Position numbers and translations under genes: made by a program. Below, one piece after another: positions 1 to 11,325 of a stretch of DNA of 64,000 nt (within the stretch, counting starts at the first letter, position 1; every line of letters starts with the position of its first letter). The notes beneath the pieces were generated by a model, which ran no database searches, was not told the origin of the DNA, and saw only the letters and a program-made list of their open reading frames with translations. The DNA is taken from assembly GCF_020080835.1 (NCBI RefSeq), contig NC_058162.1, positions 26,374,758 through 26,438,757 of the forward strand, given 5' to 3'. The stretch is from Cotesia glomerata (lineage: Eukaryota; Arthropoda; Insecta; Hymenoptera; Braconidae).

Positions 1-167
1 AATAAGTTTGGATAAATAAGAATAAGCAGATGATTGTAGGCATGCTTAGTATAGGTGTCAATAATTGAGGTGAAGGTATGTCAATAATTAGATCAATCAG
101 TTTTTTAACCTGCCAATAATTGGTGTATCTGGATAATCTATTCAATTATTTAAAATTAATTAGTAAA
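1..167 (-). repeat. R1 element fragment, cut by window edge
   Basis: This is the inner part of an R1 inverted-repeat element; the same sequence recurs at 770-930. It stops at the point where a complete R1 copy begins, so the complete copy appears to have landed inside or next to an older copy. R1 copies are marked by repeated short motifs such as CAATAATTGG and by ends resembling GGTAAAAGCCC. No coding potential is seen. Confidence 0.75.
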
Positions 168-1087
168 TAAGGTAAAAGCCCCAATTATTGACGGGGGTCT
201 AAATATTGACACCCTAAATTATTTTTAAATATATGTAATCATCTGTAATAAGAATAACTATCATGTAAATTTATATTAAATTCTGATTAATTAAAGAATT
301 GAAAAAAATTACTCAGTTCAAAATATTAAACATTAATTATTTAAAAAAAAATAGAGCACCAGTTGATCAAACCTTACGAACGTTTATTTTCTTAACAACT
401 TTGATTAGAAAAGCATTTTTTTTAAATGCCGAGTTTAAATTTATTTCTTCATCTAATAATATCATTTTTTTTTTTTTAATTGACAATATATGAAAAATTT
501 ATAAAATTGAATAATCGAAATTAATTGTATGCTTTATAATATTTAAATAATGGGTGTCAATAACTAGTTGATAATTTTTAAGTTGAATCTCATATTGACA
601 GCCATTCGACAGCGCTATCACGCCTTTTTTTCACTTTAACCTAAAAAATTAACTGTAAGAGTTTGAACTCTTCTGATTAAATAAATTATTTAAAAATTTT
701 TAAAAGTAATTAATCATTTATGGAAATTATTATTAATAAATTTTAATAAAATTGATTACTTAATAATAAGTTTGGATAAATAAGAATAAGCAGATGATTG
801 TAGGCATACTTAGTATATGTGTCAATAATTGGGGTGAAGGTATGTCAATAATTAGATCAATCAGTTTTTTAACCTGCCAATAATTGGTGTATCCGGATAA
901 TCTATTTAATTATTCAAAATTAATTAGTAAATATCAGTGATTATTATTTTAAAAAATTTGATTAGTAAAAACATTACTTGAGACTTTACCACAAACAAAA
1001 TTCAACTATATCGATATTTGATTGCTTAAAAAAAATCAAATCATAACTTTGTCTCTTATAGCGTCAATAATTGTAGCTTTTACCTTA
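168..1087 (-). mobile_element. R1 inverted-repeat element, full-length copy
   Basis: The two ends are inverted copies: TAAGGTAAAAGCCCCAATTA at the left and TAATTGTAGCTTTTACCTTA at the right. The body is about 920 bp and AT-rich, with only short chance reading frames, so this is a non-autonomous DNA element (MITE-like). Other copies are at 9231-10153, 34005-35647, 36808-37420 and 63871 to the window end. The repeated internal phrase TCAATAATT gives it a periodic look. Superfamily is not assignable without a transposase. Confidence 0.8.
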
Positions 1088-2580
1088 ATTAGAATTTATT
1101 AAATTTTTTAATTTAATTTTAAAAATCTAGTTCAAACATTATATCTTACCCATTATTTAAAAAAAAATTTCTTAGTGTAAATTTTATTGCTCACTCCAGT
1201 ATTATCATATCTCCAGTCCCAGCCGAGGTTGTATAAATTTTTACAATATTATTTATGATATTAATTTTGTGTGGTAGGTTGTACCACGGTAACTGCCGTG
1301 GTTGATTCCGTCGGGGGTTGTAAAGCGTACCAGGAGCTTTTCTCTTTACTCGAGTAAAAGTCTCACCGACTCTTCCTCTCACTGAGTTGATATCATTGTC
1401 TCAAGCTGAAAGAAAGAGCTTTGGTACTGAAGCTTGCTTTGGTTTTTGTTGCGTAGGCGAGAAGCTGAAGAATGCTGTCGGTAGTGTTGAAGAAAGGAAA
1501 GGGAGTTCAGGCGAGGTGTCGCGGTTAAGGGGATCAAAATAAAGAAAAGGAAAAAGGAATAGCGACACTTTTCTCTCTTAGACAACAGAGTTCCCCAATT
1601 TATCTCAAGCTTTTTCTCTTGCTTTATACTGAATGCACTTCAAGGAAGTCACTTGGTCTCCAGCCACTCTTTTCCGCCGTTCCACCGCTAAAGTTAAGCC
1701 GAGTCGAGTTGGCTCTAACTAAAAGTGAGAAACGAGGACTAGGGTTCTGAGCTCGAGGTGTCTACGGGAAATCTTGACGCTCGACGCGCTTGTCGTATCA
1801 AGGGAAAAACCACAAGAGAATGAGTGCCCACTTGCTGAGACAGTTTTCTTTATTTAATTCCTACTGGTTATTTTACTCGAGAGATTTTGGTTAATATTGT
1901 CAAGAAGAATTATTTTATTTTTATTAAGAATTAATTTATTTATTAAGAATTATTGTATTTCATTATTAATAATTCATTGTAGTAAAGGAGAATTTAAATA
2001 AAATTAATTTTTTTATGTATACAATGTGAATTTTTTTAGACAAAAATTGTAGAAAATTTTTTAGATAAAAATTTTGCATTTAAAATTTTTAGATTTAAGT
2101 TATACTTAAAAATTTTAAGTTTAATGATTAAATTTTGATATAAATTCGAAATAAATTGCCTGTATGAGCTAATGAGTATTAAAAAATTAAAAAAAAATAA
2201 TTTTTTTTTCAAAAAGCCCGCTCTGTAGTGACGTCACATACTACTGGCGCCATCTCTTAGAATTATTTGAAACTACTTAAATTGCGGTTTTTTTTTTCAA
2301 ATTTCTTTACAACTATAATTCACAATTTTGAGTTAATAAATGTTTTATAATTAAAATTTTAAACTCTAATGCAATAAAAAACTATATTTTTTTTTATTTC
2401 GCAATTATAATCATTATTTTACTTGTTATTTATTCGTCTTCCTTATCAGGAATTACAAACGTTATTAATAGTGATAACTTTGTAAGCATCGTAACGATTA
2501 CATAAATAAAAAAAACTTCTCTAAGCCTGCATTAGTCAGCCGATAAAAAAAAAAAAAAAAAAAAAAAAACTTATCTGCAT
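1088..2580. other. Repeat-poor segment, no gene recognised
   Basis: The first half (about 1190-1860) has more GC than its surroundings and contains short open frames of 63-68 codons on the minus strand that resemble nothing known. The second half is very AT-rich, ending in a poly(A) run of about 25 bases near 2547-2570. I see no promoter or splice structure that would join the short frames. Confidence 0.5.
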
Positions 2581-2592
2581 CAATGATAGCAG

Positions 2593-2645
2593 AATAAAAA
2601 GAGTAAAGAGTCATCGCAGATTATCAGTAATTTTCTTGACGTTAG
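2593..2645 (+). promoter_or_regulatory. Candidate core promoter and first exon of the 2.6-3.4 kb locus
   Basis: AATAAAAAGAG at 2593 is a TATA-like element. An arthropod-type initiator TCAGT lies at 2624-2628, about 30 bases downstream, which is the normal spacing. The putative 5' UTR exon ends at 2645 in a consensus donor (GTTAG, then GTAAGT). The same order of TATA-like box, short exon and GTAAG donor is seen at the peptide gene at 29.9 kb. Activity is inferred from spacing only. Confidence 0.35.
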
Positions 2646-2944
2646 GTAAGTAATTTTTTTTCATCGATAAATATTTTTTTAAAAGTCTAGATATTTGTTT
2701 ATTGTACTGCGCAAATTTTTCAGTATTAATTTAAAAATTTTTTTCTTAACTTAAGTCAACTTTTTCATTAGTATATCGATATTAAACATAAAATTTGATA
2801 ACTTTTAATTTGGAATAATTAAATTCTCCACAATAGCACCTCTGTATAAGTGCTCACCTTAAGACAACTCACCATCAATAGAATTAGGTAATTTAATTGA
2901 TTTGCGTCGAAGCATGTATCGTTATTTTTAGAACGAAGTTCCTG

Positions 2945-3344
2945 ATGATAGGCTTGAAAAAGATGAGGATTCTGTTCAACCAAACTAAAAAAATGTGAGA
3001 CTAAAACCGTAAGAAAAATATATAATGGAAGTTTTATTTTATTTATTTATTTTTTTTTTTTTTGCAAATTGCGTTGCTTCTATATTATCCGAAGGAACTT
3101 CGTCCCTACCTGGCGTCCTATGACACCACATCATTTTTTTTTTTTTTTTTTTTTTTATTTTTACCAATTTTTCTATTACAGATATGAAAAAACGATGACA
3201 TCTCACGAAGCTGATGCAGGCGGTAAATTTCTAGATTCTAACAACTTGGAATTTTTTATCTCATTTAATTAAAATTCTTAACCAAAATCTTTTGCAGGAA
3301 TGCGCAACCCTTCTGCGGATGATGAGCTCGTCACAAGGAAATAA
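2945..3344 (+). CDS. Candidate small multi-exon gene for a short hydrophilic peptide
   Basis: This is a tentative model with no homologue recognised. ATG at 2945 opens a frame that runs to a possible donor GTGAGA at 2995. It joins in phase to exon 3182-3222, which follows a pyrimidine tract ending in TTACAG and ends in a GTAAAT donor. That joins in phase to exon 3298-3344, which follows TTTTGCAG and ends in TAA. The spliced product would be 45 residues, with the last exon reading GMRNPSADDELVTRK. The exon upstream can also be entered at acceptor 2931 and left at donor 3009 (GTAAG). In that reading, another frame gives an acidic tail NEVPDDRLEKDEDSVQPN and a stop, resembling the acidic tail of the 29.9 kb gene. 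No leader exon was found between 2646 and 2931. It could be a diverged paralogue, an alternative splice system or a decayed gene. Confidence 0.3.
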
Positions 3345-3388
3345 ACAATCATCAAATGAATCGGATGGTTTTTTAACGTTATGGAATG

Positions 3389-3394
3389 AATAAA
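3389..3394 (+). terminator. Poly(A) signal of the 2.6-3.4 kb candidate
   Basis: AATAAA lies 45 bases downstream of the proposed stop codon. A second overlapping AATAAA occurs at the stop itself (3340-3345). In an AT-rich genome such hexamers are common, so this supports the model only together with the splice sites. Confidence 0.3.
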
Positions 3395-3399
3395 TCGAT

Positions 3400-4880
3400 A
3401 ATTATGTAATTATTTAGTATTTAGTTCTAGAGGGTTAGGCTAATAGACCGGGAACTCCAGAGTTTTAATTTATTGAAAATAGGTTTGTTTTAATAAATTG
3501 ATCTATTTAACTAATTTTAATACATAATATTGTTCAAATTTAAAATTAATATTGTCAATTAAATTTGAATTATTACACAGTGATTAAAAGTTAACTTTTC
3601 TTTTATATAACGAATTTTCGATGTTATTAAATCCACAAATATTAATAATGGAAAATAAATAAATCTTTCCGAAAATTATCTATTTTTTTCTGTTGAAATT
3701 TTTTAAGCATTTATTAACTAAGAAAATGATAATTTTAATTATGTTGTAAAAAAAAAATATTATTATGATTAATGATAATAAACGTAAACGAGATTTTGGA
3801 GAGCGGTTTGTGAGCCGTAACCGTAGAAAACATCATCGTTGAGGATTTTCCCTCGAGATGGTAACACCAAAGAGGTTGAGGTCAACAAGAGGCAAGTACT
3901 CTAAAGTGAGTGCAACGCTAATGGTACGCCGCAAAACCAACAAAGGATGTGCGTGAGAAAATGAATAAAAAATTCAATTTTTTATTATTCAAAATAATTT
4001 TTAAATAAAAATTATTAATTAATATAAATTTACCTTACGTTAGAAAAAATCACTAATCCAAGGTAGTTTACCATTCAAATAGCTGCCCAATTAAGAAACG
4101 GTCAAGTAATTCACAGAAGGTCAATCAAACGCCGCGCCGGAGCCAATTAAACGTTAAGGACTCGAAGCATCTGCGGAATTAATTTCCCTGCGTTTGAAGA
4201 TAGTTAAAGGCTAATGCAAGGGAGTGACTCACTCCAGAGGAAGAAGCTGGGAGTAATATTCTCGGTGACCTTTCGCTAATCACCAAAGTCCGTCTGAGTT
4301 TGGACAAACTGCGTGAGTGACCGCACTGTTTTCCGTCTTGCTCAATCTCCCATCGGAAGTGAGCAGTGCAGACTATCTTTGGTCCGACTACCTTTCTAAA
4401 GACTCCTTCTATCCTAGATCTATCCTAGAGGCTCAAACGTCTCACGGTCTGTTGCGGCTTCGACCGTTTTAGCCGCAGAATATTCGATTTTACCTCTACA
4501 CCAAACTCTCCAGTCGTTAACCACTACTAACACTCTGGTATTGCCGTCTTCACTATCACTGTATACCCAAGACGTTAATTGGAATCTCTAGCCGACCGAG
4601 AAGTCATACACGGCTGTCCTCAGGCGTAAATCCAAGTCACAAGTTCAAGTGCTGCAATCCTCATGGTATTTAATATATAAACTTACCTATTGCCTATTAC
4701 GGTGATATCTATTCATATTTAAGCATCGTTTTATGTCTGAGTACGTTTTAGCCTCAGGTTTGTGGATATTCAATCATCAATATTAACTTGATTTGAATAT
4801 ATACGATATAATTTTGTACAATTATTAGATTTTATTTAGATAATGTTCTAACTCTCAATTATTAATAAATGACGTTCAAA
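3400..4880. other. No gene recognised; part AT-rich, part GC-richer
   Basis: From about 3780 to 4660 the base composition is more balanced and the sequence is not repeated elsewhere in the window. All frames are interrupted and I recognise no protein, RNA gene or transposon end. Confidence 0.5.
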
Positions 4881-4884
4881 TAGG

Positions 4885-5945
4885 TTGAATCCGTACGGCT
4901 AATGCTTAAAAGTCTTTTGCGACACATTAATTAGGTTAAAATAGATGCAGTCATTTATTAATACGATCCAAATATTAATAATTCCGCAGTAAGGAGTCGA
5001 AGAGAAACGAATTCTAACGGAATAATAAAAAAAGGCGAAATCCGTACGGCTAATATTTAAAAGTCGTTTGCCTTACATTAATTCGGTTAAAGTAGATGCA
5101 ATCGTTCATTAGTACGATCCAAATATTAAAAATTCCGCATTAAGGACTAAAAGAGAAATTATTTTTGAAGATATAATCCAAAAAAGGCGAAATTTGTACG
5201 GCTAAAGCTTCTAAAGATACGTCCTTGTTTTTATAAAGTCTTCATAGGTCTAAAATTTTAGTAATGAACTTACAAAAGACACAATTCCAAACTCAAATGA
5301 CTACAATACGTATTGCTGTATATTGATGGTCTTAAAAGAGTAAAATTCCGTACGGCTAATGCTTAAAAGTCTTTCGCGTCACATTAATTAGGTTAAAATA
5401 AATGCAATCGTTTATTAATAGGATCCAAATATCAATAATCCCACACTAAGGACTCAAAAAGGAACGAATTTTGAAGAAATAATACAAAAAAGGCAAAATT
5501 CGTACGGCTAAGGCTTTATAAAGTCTTCATAGTCTTCATAGATGTAAAATTTTAGTAATGAGCTTAAAAAAGACACAATTTCCGACTCAAAAGGCTAGAA
5601 TAGATATGGCCGTACATTGATGGTCTTAAAAGAGCAAAATTGCGTACGGCTAATGCTTAAAAGCGTACGGCTTTACATTTATAACGTTTTAAGCGATAAG
5701 ATGGCTTGTTAACAATATCTAAATAAGTATGAAGCTACTCGAGAAGATCAAATTGATGTGGCCATAGACTATTATAGTCTAAAAGAAAAATAATCCGTAG
5801 GGCTAAAGTTAAAAAAGATTCAGCTGTACATTAAGAAGGTTTAAATAAATAGATTTTTATATTGAGAAGACCGAAATAAATATAGCCTTGCATTGTTAGA
5901 ACCTAAAGGAAGAATTTTCTGTCTGGCTAATTTTTCAAAAGCTTC
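4885..5945 (+). repeat. Satellite-like tandem array, ~150-bp unit, eight decaying copies
   Basis: The landmark GTACGGCTAA (or a close variant) recurs at about 4895, 5045, 5198, 5351, 5503, 5645, 5797 and 5925, an average spacing near 150 bp. Two subtypes are visible. Subtype A carries ACATTAATTAGGTTAAAATA (near 4922, 5075 and 5380). Subtype B carries AAAATTTTAGTAATGA (near 5250 and 5543) with a following ATTGATGGTCTTAAAAGAG. From the second unit on they alternate A-B-A-B, hinting at a ~300-bp higher-order unit. Copies become less similar toward 5.9 kb. Confidence 0.8.
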
Positions 5946-7056
5946 AGAAGGTTAAAAATAGATTATAAATCAATTATTTGACCTGTTCTTTTCCGTTTCA
6001 ACATCAGTTAATTAATAAAAAATGAATTTCCATTTAATATCAGTCATTCAACCAACAATATCCTCAAAAACTTTTTTAAAAACACGACAATAGAATTTCC
6101 GGCCAAGTGTCGTAAATCGACCGGGCAGATTTCCGATCCGCAGAAGCTCTATCCGTAACCTAAGCCTCGGAATTCAGTTTCCTAATTAAACTATCGATTT
6201 TAATTGTCCAGCTTGGACCCTAGCGGCGATTCCGTCCAGATGCAGACAAATTTCCTGAATCTCCACTCGACATCCTTCCTGCGAAAGGGTACAATGATTT
6301 CTGATAAAAATAGCCATTCTTCAGCAGAAATTGAAGCCTATGAGGCAGGTCACCGGGGCAGTAAAAACGGGGCTTGATCTTCCGGCGGATATCTTTTTGA
6401 AACGAGGGTAAAGAATGACCCTACAACCTGATAAATATCTTAATGGCCGTCCCGCGGAACCTATAAACCGAGACTGCCGTGTAAAAACGCAATTCGGCCT
6501 CGAAGGAAGGAAAAGAGGGAGGACTTGTCGACGGGCTGAAAGGCCAACTCGTAGGAGAGTAATTATGGGGATTAATGTTAAATCCGTAAAGTCCACCACT
6601 TGTGGAGTCGCCTTTTTCAACTGAACGCAGTTTTGTGGAACGGAGTTGTACCTGGGCTGGAACAGTCGGACTAATGTTTATTTCGGCCATTAGATCTCAA
6701 TCTAAATCTGGAAACAATTTTGGGATGGAAGAGCCGGGTCAGAAGCTACGGGAGGAAAGAGTGCGGGGTTGGGGAGAAAGGGGTAGGATACGCATATATG
6801 TAACGTACGTATAACGTGGAAGCTACAGGTGTCAGCGAGTGGTGTATTTTTCAGAGGGGAAACGAGCAAGTGAGTATAGAGTTTATGGAGAGCGAAGGGG
6901 GTGGTGATGGTGATGGTGATGTGATGGTGAGGCCACGAGTGCCGGCACGCACGTTGAATCTGCTAAACGTTCTCACTCGTGCGTGAAATGCCTCGCTATC
7001 ACTGTTTTTATTTCAGCTTCTGGTAAATTATATTCAGTTATCCCTTTATTTTTCGC
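5946..7056. other. GC-richer segment, no gene recognised
   Basis: Between about 6100 and 7010 the GC content rises and several overlapping open frames of 69-99 codons occur on both strands (for example 6321-6620 on the minus strand). They overlap each other on opposite strands and show no family motif, so I treat them as chance. A short run built on GGTGAT lies at 6900-6935. Confidence 0.5.
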
Positions 7057-7560
7057 TTACCGCCTGGTATAGAGAATGAAGCGAGTTGATAGTTTATTTT
7101 TGAATTGAGAAAGGTAAAAGGTAGTTTCTTTCCAAAAATATGAAAATTTGAATTCGTAATTAAGATTGCGATTTAATTTTAAGTTACTAACAATATATTT
7201 AAGCAAGACATATATTATTCCAAGTGTTATTATTATTCTAGCTACAACTTTCTTCCAATTCCTCACCAAATAATTATTTATTTGGCAACTCGCAACTCCA
7301 CTCTTAAAATTATATGTCAACATATAAAGAGACTAACGCTTTAATAAAGTAACCTCTGGATTTACTTTAAAATTCCCGACTATTCAGACCTTGAAATACT
7401 AAAACAAAACGTTATTAACAATTAATAAATGTGTTAGCATAAAGCGGAGGTGTTTATTATGTTTGGAGATGTCAAACAAGTGGAACAAGTCGAAGACACT
7501 ATTTACTGTTGATAGAATTTTTTGAACTAAAATTATCTAAATTCCTGACTAAAATATTGA
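7057..7560 (-). repeat. R12 repeat, copy a
   Basis: This block is repeated in the same orientation at 7690-8165 and inverted at 10865-11325. All copies share phrases such as AGAGACTAACGCTTTAATAA. On the minus strand an open frame begins in ATGTTGACATATAATTTTAA and reads TYNFKSGVASC, then NNYLVRNWKKVVARII, then LGIIYVL. Here it lacks the CAG/GTAAAT junction seen in the other two copies. It may be a transposon terminal region or a duplicated exon. Confidence 0.65.
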
Positions 7561-7689
7561 ATACTATAGGAATTACTGTCGCTGCTTATTTAAGAAAATA
7601 TTTTCTTCTACAATCCTTGAAGCTTTGATTCTTTGTTACTCCCGTGAAATTATTCTCAAATTTTCTTGATTAAAATTTGAATTTGAAAT

Positions 7690-8165
7690 TAGAATTGCAA
7701 TTTTATTTTAAGTTACTAATAATATATTTACCTGCAAGACATATATTATTCCAAGTATTATTATTATTCTTGCTACAACTTTCTTCCAATTCCTTACCAA
7801 ATAATTATTTATTTGGCAACTCGCAACTCCACTCTTAAAATTATATGTCAATTTATAAAGAGACTAACGCTTTAATAAAGTAACCTCTGGATTTATTTTA
7901 AAGTTCCCGACTATTCAGACCTTAAAATACTAAAACAAAACGTTATTAACAATTAATAAATGTGTTAGCATAAAACGGAGGTGTTTATTATGTTTGGAGA
8001 TGTCGAACAAGTGGAACAAGTCGAAGAATCTAACTTTTGTTGATGGTAGTTAATTCCTCGGCCTACCGGTCTGTAAGCGAAAAACTTTGGTCTACTTTCG
8101 CCACCTATCTACTAAACTGGACACTATTTACTGTTGATACAATTTTTTGAACTAAAATTATCTAA
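7690..8165 (-). repeat. R12 repeat, copy b (left arm of a long inverted pair)
   Basis: This block pairs as an inverted repeat with 10865-11325, the arms enclosing about 2.7 kb. On the minus strand, positions 7851 down to 7732 keep the open frame TYNFKSGVASC...KKVVARIIIILGIIYVLQ, ending at CAG followed by GTAAAT, a plausible splice donor. The inner part of the arm carries GTCTGTAAGCGAAAAACTTT and a GGACACTATTTACTGTTGAT motif near 8120. Long inverted arms suggest a foldback or a deletion derivative of a larger DNA transposon. Confidence 0.65.
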
Positions 8166-9230
8166 AAAAACTCAATTCACGTTACAAAAGCTCGAACAAA
8201 ATCAATAAATTTCAGTGATAATTCCTTAGAGCCCGAAAATAAACATTAGTGGGAAACAAAAGCCCGACATTTCAATTAGCTCCCTTATTAGTTAGCGATA
8301 ATAGGTACTAGGGTTAGTTCTGGGTGGTATATGAGCTTTTCCAGTGCTTACCATAGGTAACCTTGGGTTGTTTGCCGGCGAGTCCGGCTCTTAGGTTATT
8401 AAGGGCTGACTAGGCACTCGGTCCGACCGTGGTAATACACGCCAGCGCTTATACGCCATCGGAATCCTTTCGAGGACCTTATAACCCTCGGCAACCAATG
8501 CAAGTAAGTTAAAGCATCATGTCGGGCTTGCCCGTTTCGCACAGGTCATGGGATCGAACCAAGCTTATAAGGGTAAGTGTGAGTCTAAGTCTCTTTCACT
8601 ACAACCACAACTACATCTGTATCTACATAGATACACCCCATATATATTATATCTACCTACAATGAAGGGAGAGTGACCTGTCGGCGTCGTTAGGTCGATT
8701 GATTTTCCCGCCCCGGGTGCACACGAAGGTGGCGAAGCCCAGGACTGTCGCAGCAGTCGCCTGTGGTTTCCCACAAAACGATTTTCCCTTCCTTCTCTCT
8801 CTTCCTTGGGTGTATATGCAGTGCAAATGCGAATTTATATGTACAATATAAATTATTAATGTATAAGGCGAAGACAGAGCTCGAGACAAAGACAAGTTGC
8901 GACATCTTGTATTGTCACATACCCAGCGCGACAAATTCATAATTGCGTTAATGCGAATAGGGTACGAAAGGGTTAGACCGCAAGAAGGAGACTGTCATGG
9001 CGTCTTGTGGCTGCAAAACCTCTTGCGATATTCCCGGAGTCTTTCGACCCTCTCTAACAGGGATTTTCTCTGTTGCGAAGCTGTTCCTGGTTCTTCGAAG
9101 GCTCGTTAATCTTCCAAGGTTGGATCGCAGGAACTGCGATCCAAGAGAAACTACCGGGCATTGTTGCCCAAACAACGAACCGATAATTATTAATTAAGAA
9201 TTATGGGATATTTTGTGCAGAATTTTTGAA
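8166..9230. other. GC-richer segment inside the R12 arms, unidentified
   Basis: From about 8300 to 9190 the sequence is markedly richer in GC than its flanks, and several short frames (66-95 codons) overlap on both strands. The minus strand holds GGTTCGATCCC near 8555, a match to the pol III B-box pattern, but no A-box or cloverleaf is visible around it. The composition is compatible with a retrotransposon remnant, yet I cannot name one. Confidence 0.4.
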
Positions 9231-10153
9231 TAAGGTAAAAGACCCAATTATTGACACTAAGAAACAAAGTTATGATTTGATTTTTTTTAAGCAATCAAAT
9301 ATCAATATCGCTGAAATTTGTTTGTGGTAATGTCTCAAGTAATGTTTTTACTAATCAAATTTTTTAAAATGATAACCACTGATATTTATTAATTAATTTT
9401 AAATAATTAAATAGATTATCCAGAGACACCAATTATTGGGAGGTTAAAAAACTGACTGATCTAATTATTGACATACCTTGACCCCAATTATTGACACCTA
9501 TACTAAGCATGCCTACAATCATCTGCTTAGTCTTATTTATCCAAACTTATTATTAAGTAATCAATTTTATTAAAGTTTATTAATAATAATTCCCATAAAT
9601 GATTAATTACTTTTGAAAATTTTAAAATAATTTATTTAATCAGAAGAGTTCAAACTCTTACAGTTAATTTTTTAGGTTAAAGTCAAAAAATGGCGTGATA
9701 GCGCTGTCGAATGGCTGTCAATATGAGATTCAACTTAAAAATTATCAACTAGTTATTGACACCCATTATTTAAATATTATAAAGCATACAATTAATTTCG
9801 ATTATTCAATTTTATAAATTTTTCATATATTGTTAATTAAAAAAAAAAAAGATGATATTATTAGATGAAGAAATTAATTTAAACTCGGCATTAAAAAAAA
9901 TGCTTTTCTAATCAAAGTTGTTAAGAAAATAAACGTTCGTAAGCTGGTTTGTTCAACTGGTGGTAACTTTATTTTTTTTAATAATTAATATTTAATATTT
10001 TGAACTGAGTAATTTTTTTCAATTTTTTAATTAATTAGAATTTTATAAAAATTCATATGATAGTTATTCTTATTACAGATGATTAAATATATTTAAAAAT
10101 AATTTAGGGTGTCAATATTTAGACCCCTGTCAATAATTGGGGCTTTTATCTTA
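9231..10153 (+). mobile_element. R1 inverted-repeat element, full-length copy
   Basis: The ends are TAAGGTAAAAGACCCAATTA and, inverted, TAATTGGGGCTTTTATCTTA. The body matches 168-1087 in reverse orientation almost throughout, including the segment with AGCGCTGTCGAATGGCTGTC near 9700. It has no coding capacity. It is inserted between the R12 arms. Confidence 0.85.
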
Positions 10154-10290
10154 GTTATACAATTTCTGAACTAATTACAATTCTTTCAATAATTTTTCAA
10201 AAATTTGAAAGAAGATGAAAGAAGCTTGTCCTTTGATTGAGTAGAATAACTAATAAAAAAGGAGTTGAAAGTTACAAGTTGCTTTTACAG

Positions 10291-10745
10291 GGAGCAAAAT
10301 TAATGAAATTTATAACTCACAAAGCAAATGTTGGTGTGATATACTTTACAGTTGGTAAGTAAGTCACTAATATTACATGAGAATTGAATTATATTTCCAA
10401 AGAGGATTAATTTATAAAAAAATTCTCAGTACGCGAGTCATGAGCATGACGTTTACCCTCCAGGAGGTTTTTGTTTCTCCAGAAAATATTGCGATAATAA
10501 TAGGAACGCGTAAAGTATGAACAATTGTGCAACTTTCTGGCGTAAGTATTACTTACAGGTGACAGACAAACATATGGTGTATGGGGAAAAATTTGTTTGC
10601 GAGAGTACCCTATGAATTATTGATGAATTCACTTACCTTGTCGGTGATCGCTGGGACAGATCGATCTTGTCAAAGAAACTTGCTGGAATTGATGATGAGC
10701 CAGAGTTGCCTGGCGATTTTTACTCAGGTACAACTGCAACAAAAA
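10291..10745 (+). pseudogene. Decayed coding fragment of unknown family
   Basis: A possible first exon follows GCTTTTACAG at 10290 and reads GAKLMKFITHKANVGVIYFT before a GTAAGT donor at 10354. After an acceptor at about 10435 (TTCTCAG) one frame runs with protein-like composition: SHEHDVYPPGGFCFSRKYC, a TAA near 10512, NNCATFWRKYYLQVTDKHMV, a TGA near 10612, then IIDEFTYLVGDRWDRSIL and DDEPELPGDFYSG. The two in-frame stops, and a phase mismatch with the proposed first exon, argue that it is broken. The balanced residues and the cysteines (GFCF, KYC, NNC, FVC) suggest a once-secreted protein. I do not recognise the family. Confidence 0.35.
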
Positions 10746-10864
10746 GTATAATTATTTATGTAGATAATATATTTATAATAAAATTTTTTAATAAATAATA
10801 GAAATAAATATTTTCTTAAGCAAACAGCAACAGTAACTTCAATAGAATTCAATATTTTAGTTTA

Positions 10865-11325
10865 GATTTTAGATAATTTTAATTCAAAAAATTTTATCAA
10901 CAGTAAATAGTGTCCGGTTCAGCAGATAGGTGGCGAAAGTAGTCCAAAGTTTTTCGCTTACAGACCGGTAGGCTGAGGAATTAACTATCATCAACAAAAG
11001 TTAGATTCTTCGACTTGTTCCACTTGTTCGACATCTCCAAACATAATAAACACCTTCGTTTTATGCTAACACATTTATTAATTGTTAATAACGTTTTGTT
11101 TTAGTATTTTAAAGTCTGAATAGTCGGGAACTTTAAAATAAATCCAGAGGTTACTTTATTAAAGCGTTAGTCTCTTTGTAAATTGACATATAATTTTAAG
11201 AGTGGAGTTGCGAGTTGCCAACTAAATAATTATTTGGTGAGGAATTGGAAGAAAGTTGTAGCAAGAATAATAATAATACTTGGAATAATATGTGTCTTGC
11301 AGGTAAATATATTATTAAGAAGAAA
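10865..11325 (+). repeat. R12 repeat, copy c (right arm of a long inverted pair)
   Basis: This is the inverted copy of 7690-8165. On the plus strand the open frame from about 11180 reads TYNFKSGVASC, then NNYLVRNWKKVVARII, then LGIICVLQ, and reaches CAG/GTAAAT at about 11302. Differences from the other copies include both silent and replacement changes, so sequence conservation alone does not show selection. Confidence 0.65.

Noticed and set aside
6321..6690. Cluster of 69-99-codon frames on both strands
   Set aside because: They overlap on opposite strands and none shows a protein family, so at most one could be real and nothing favours any.
8545..8565. B-box match GGTTCGATCCC on the minus strand
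   Set aside because: No A-box at tRNA spacing and no cloverleaf arms, so not called as a tRNA or SINE.
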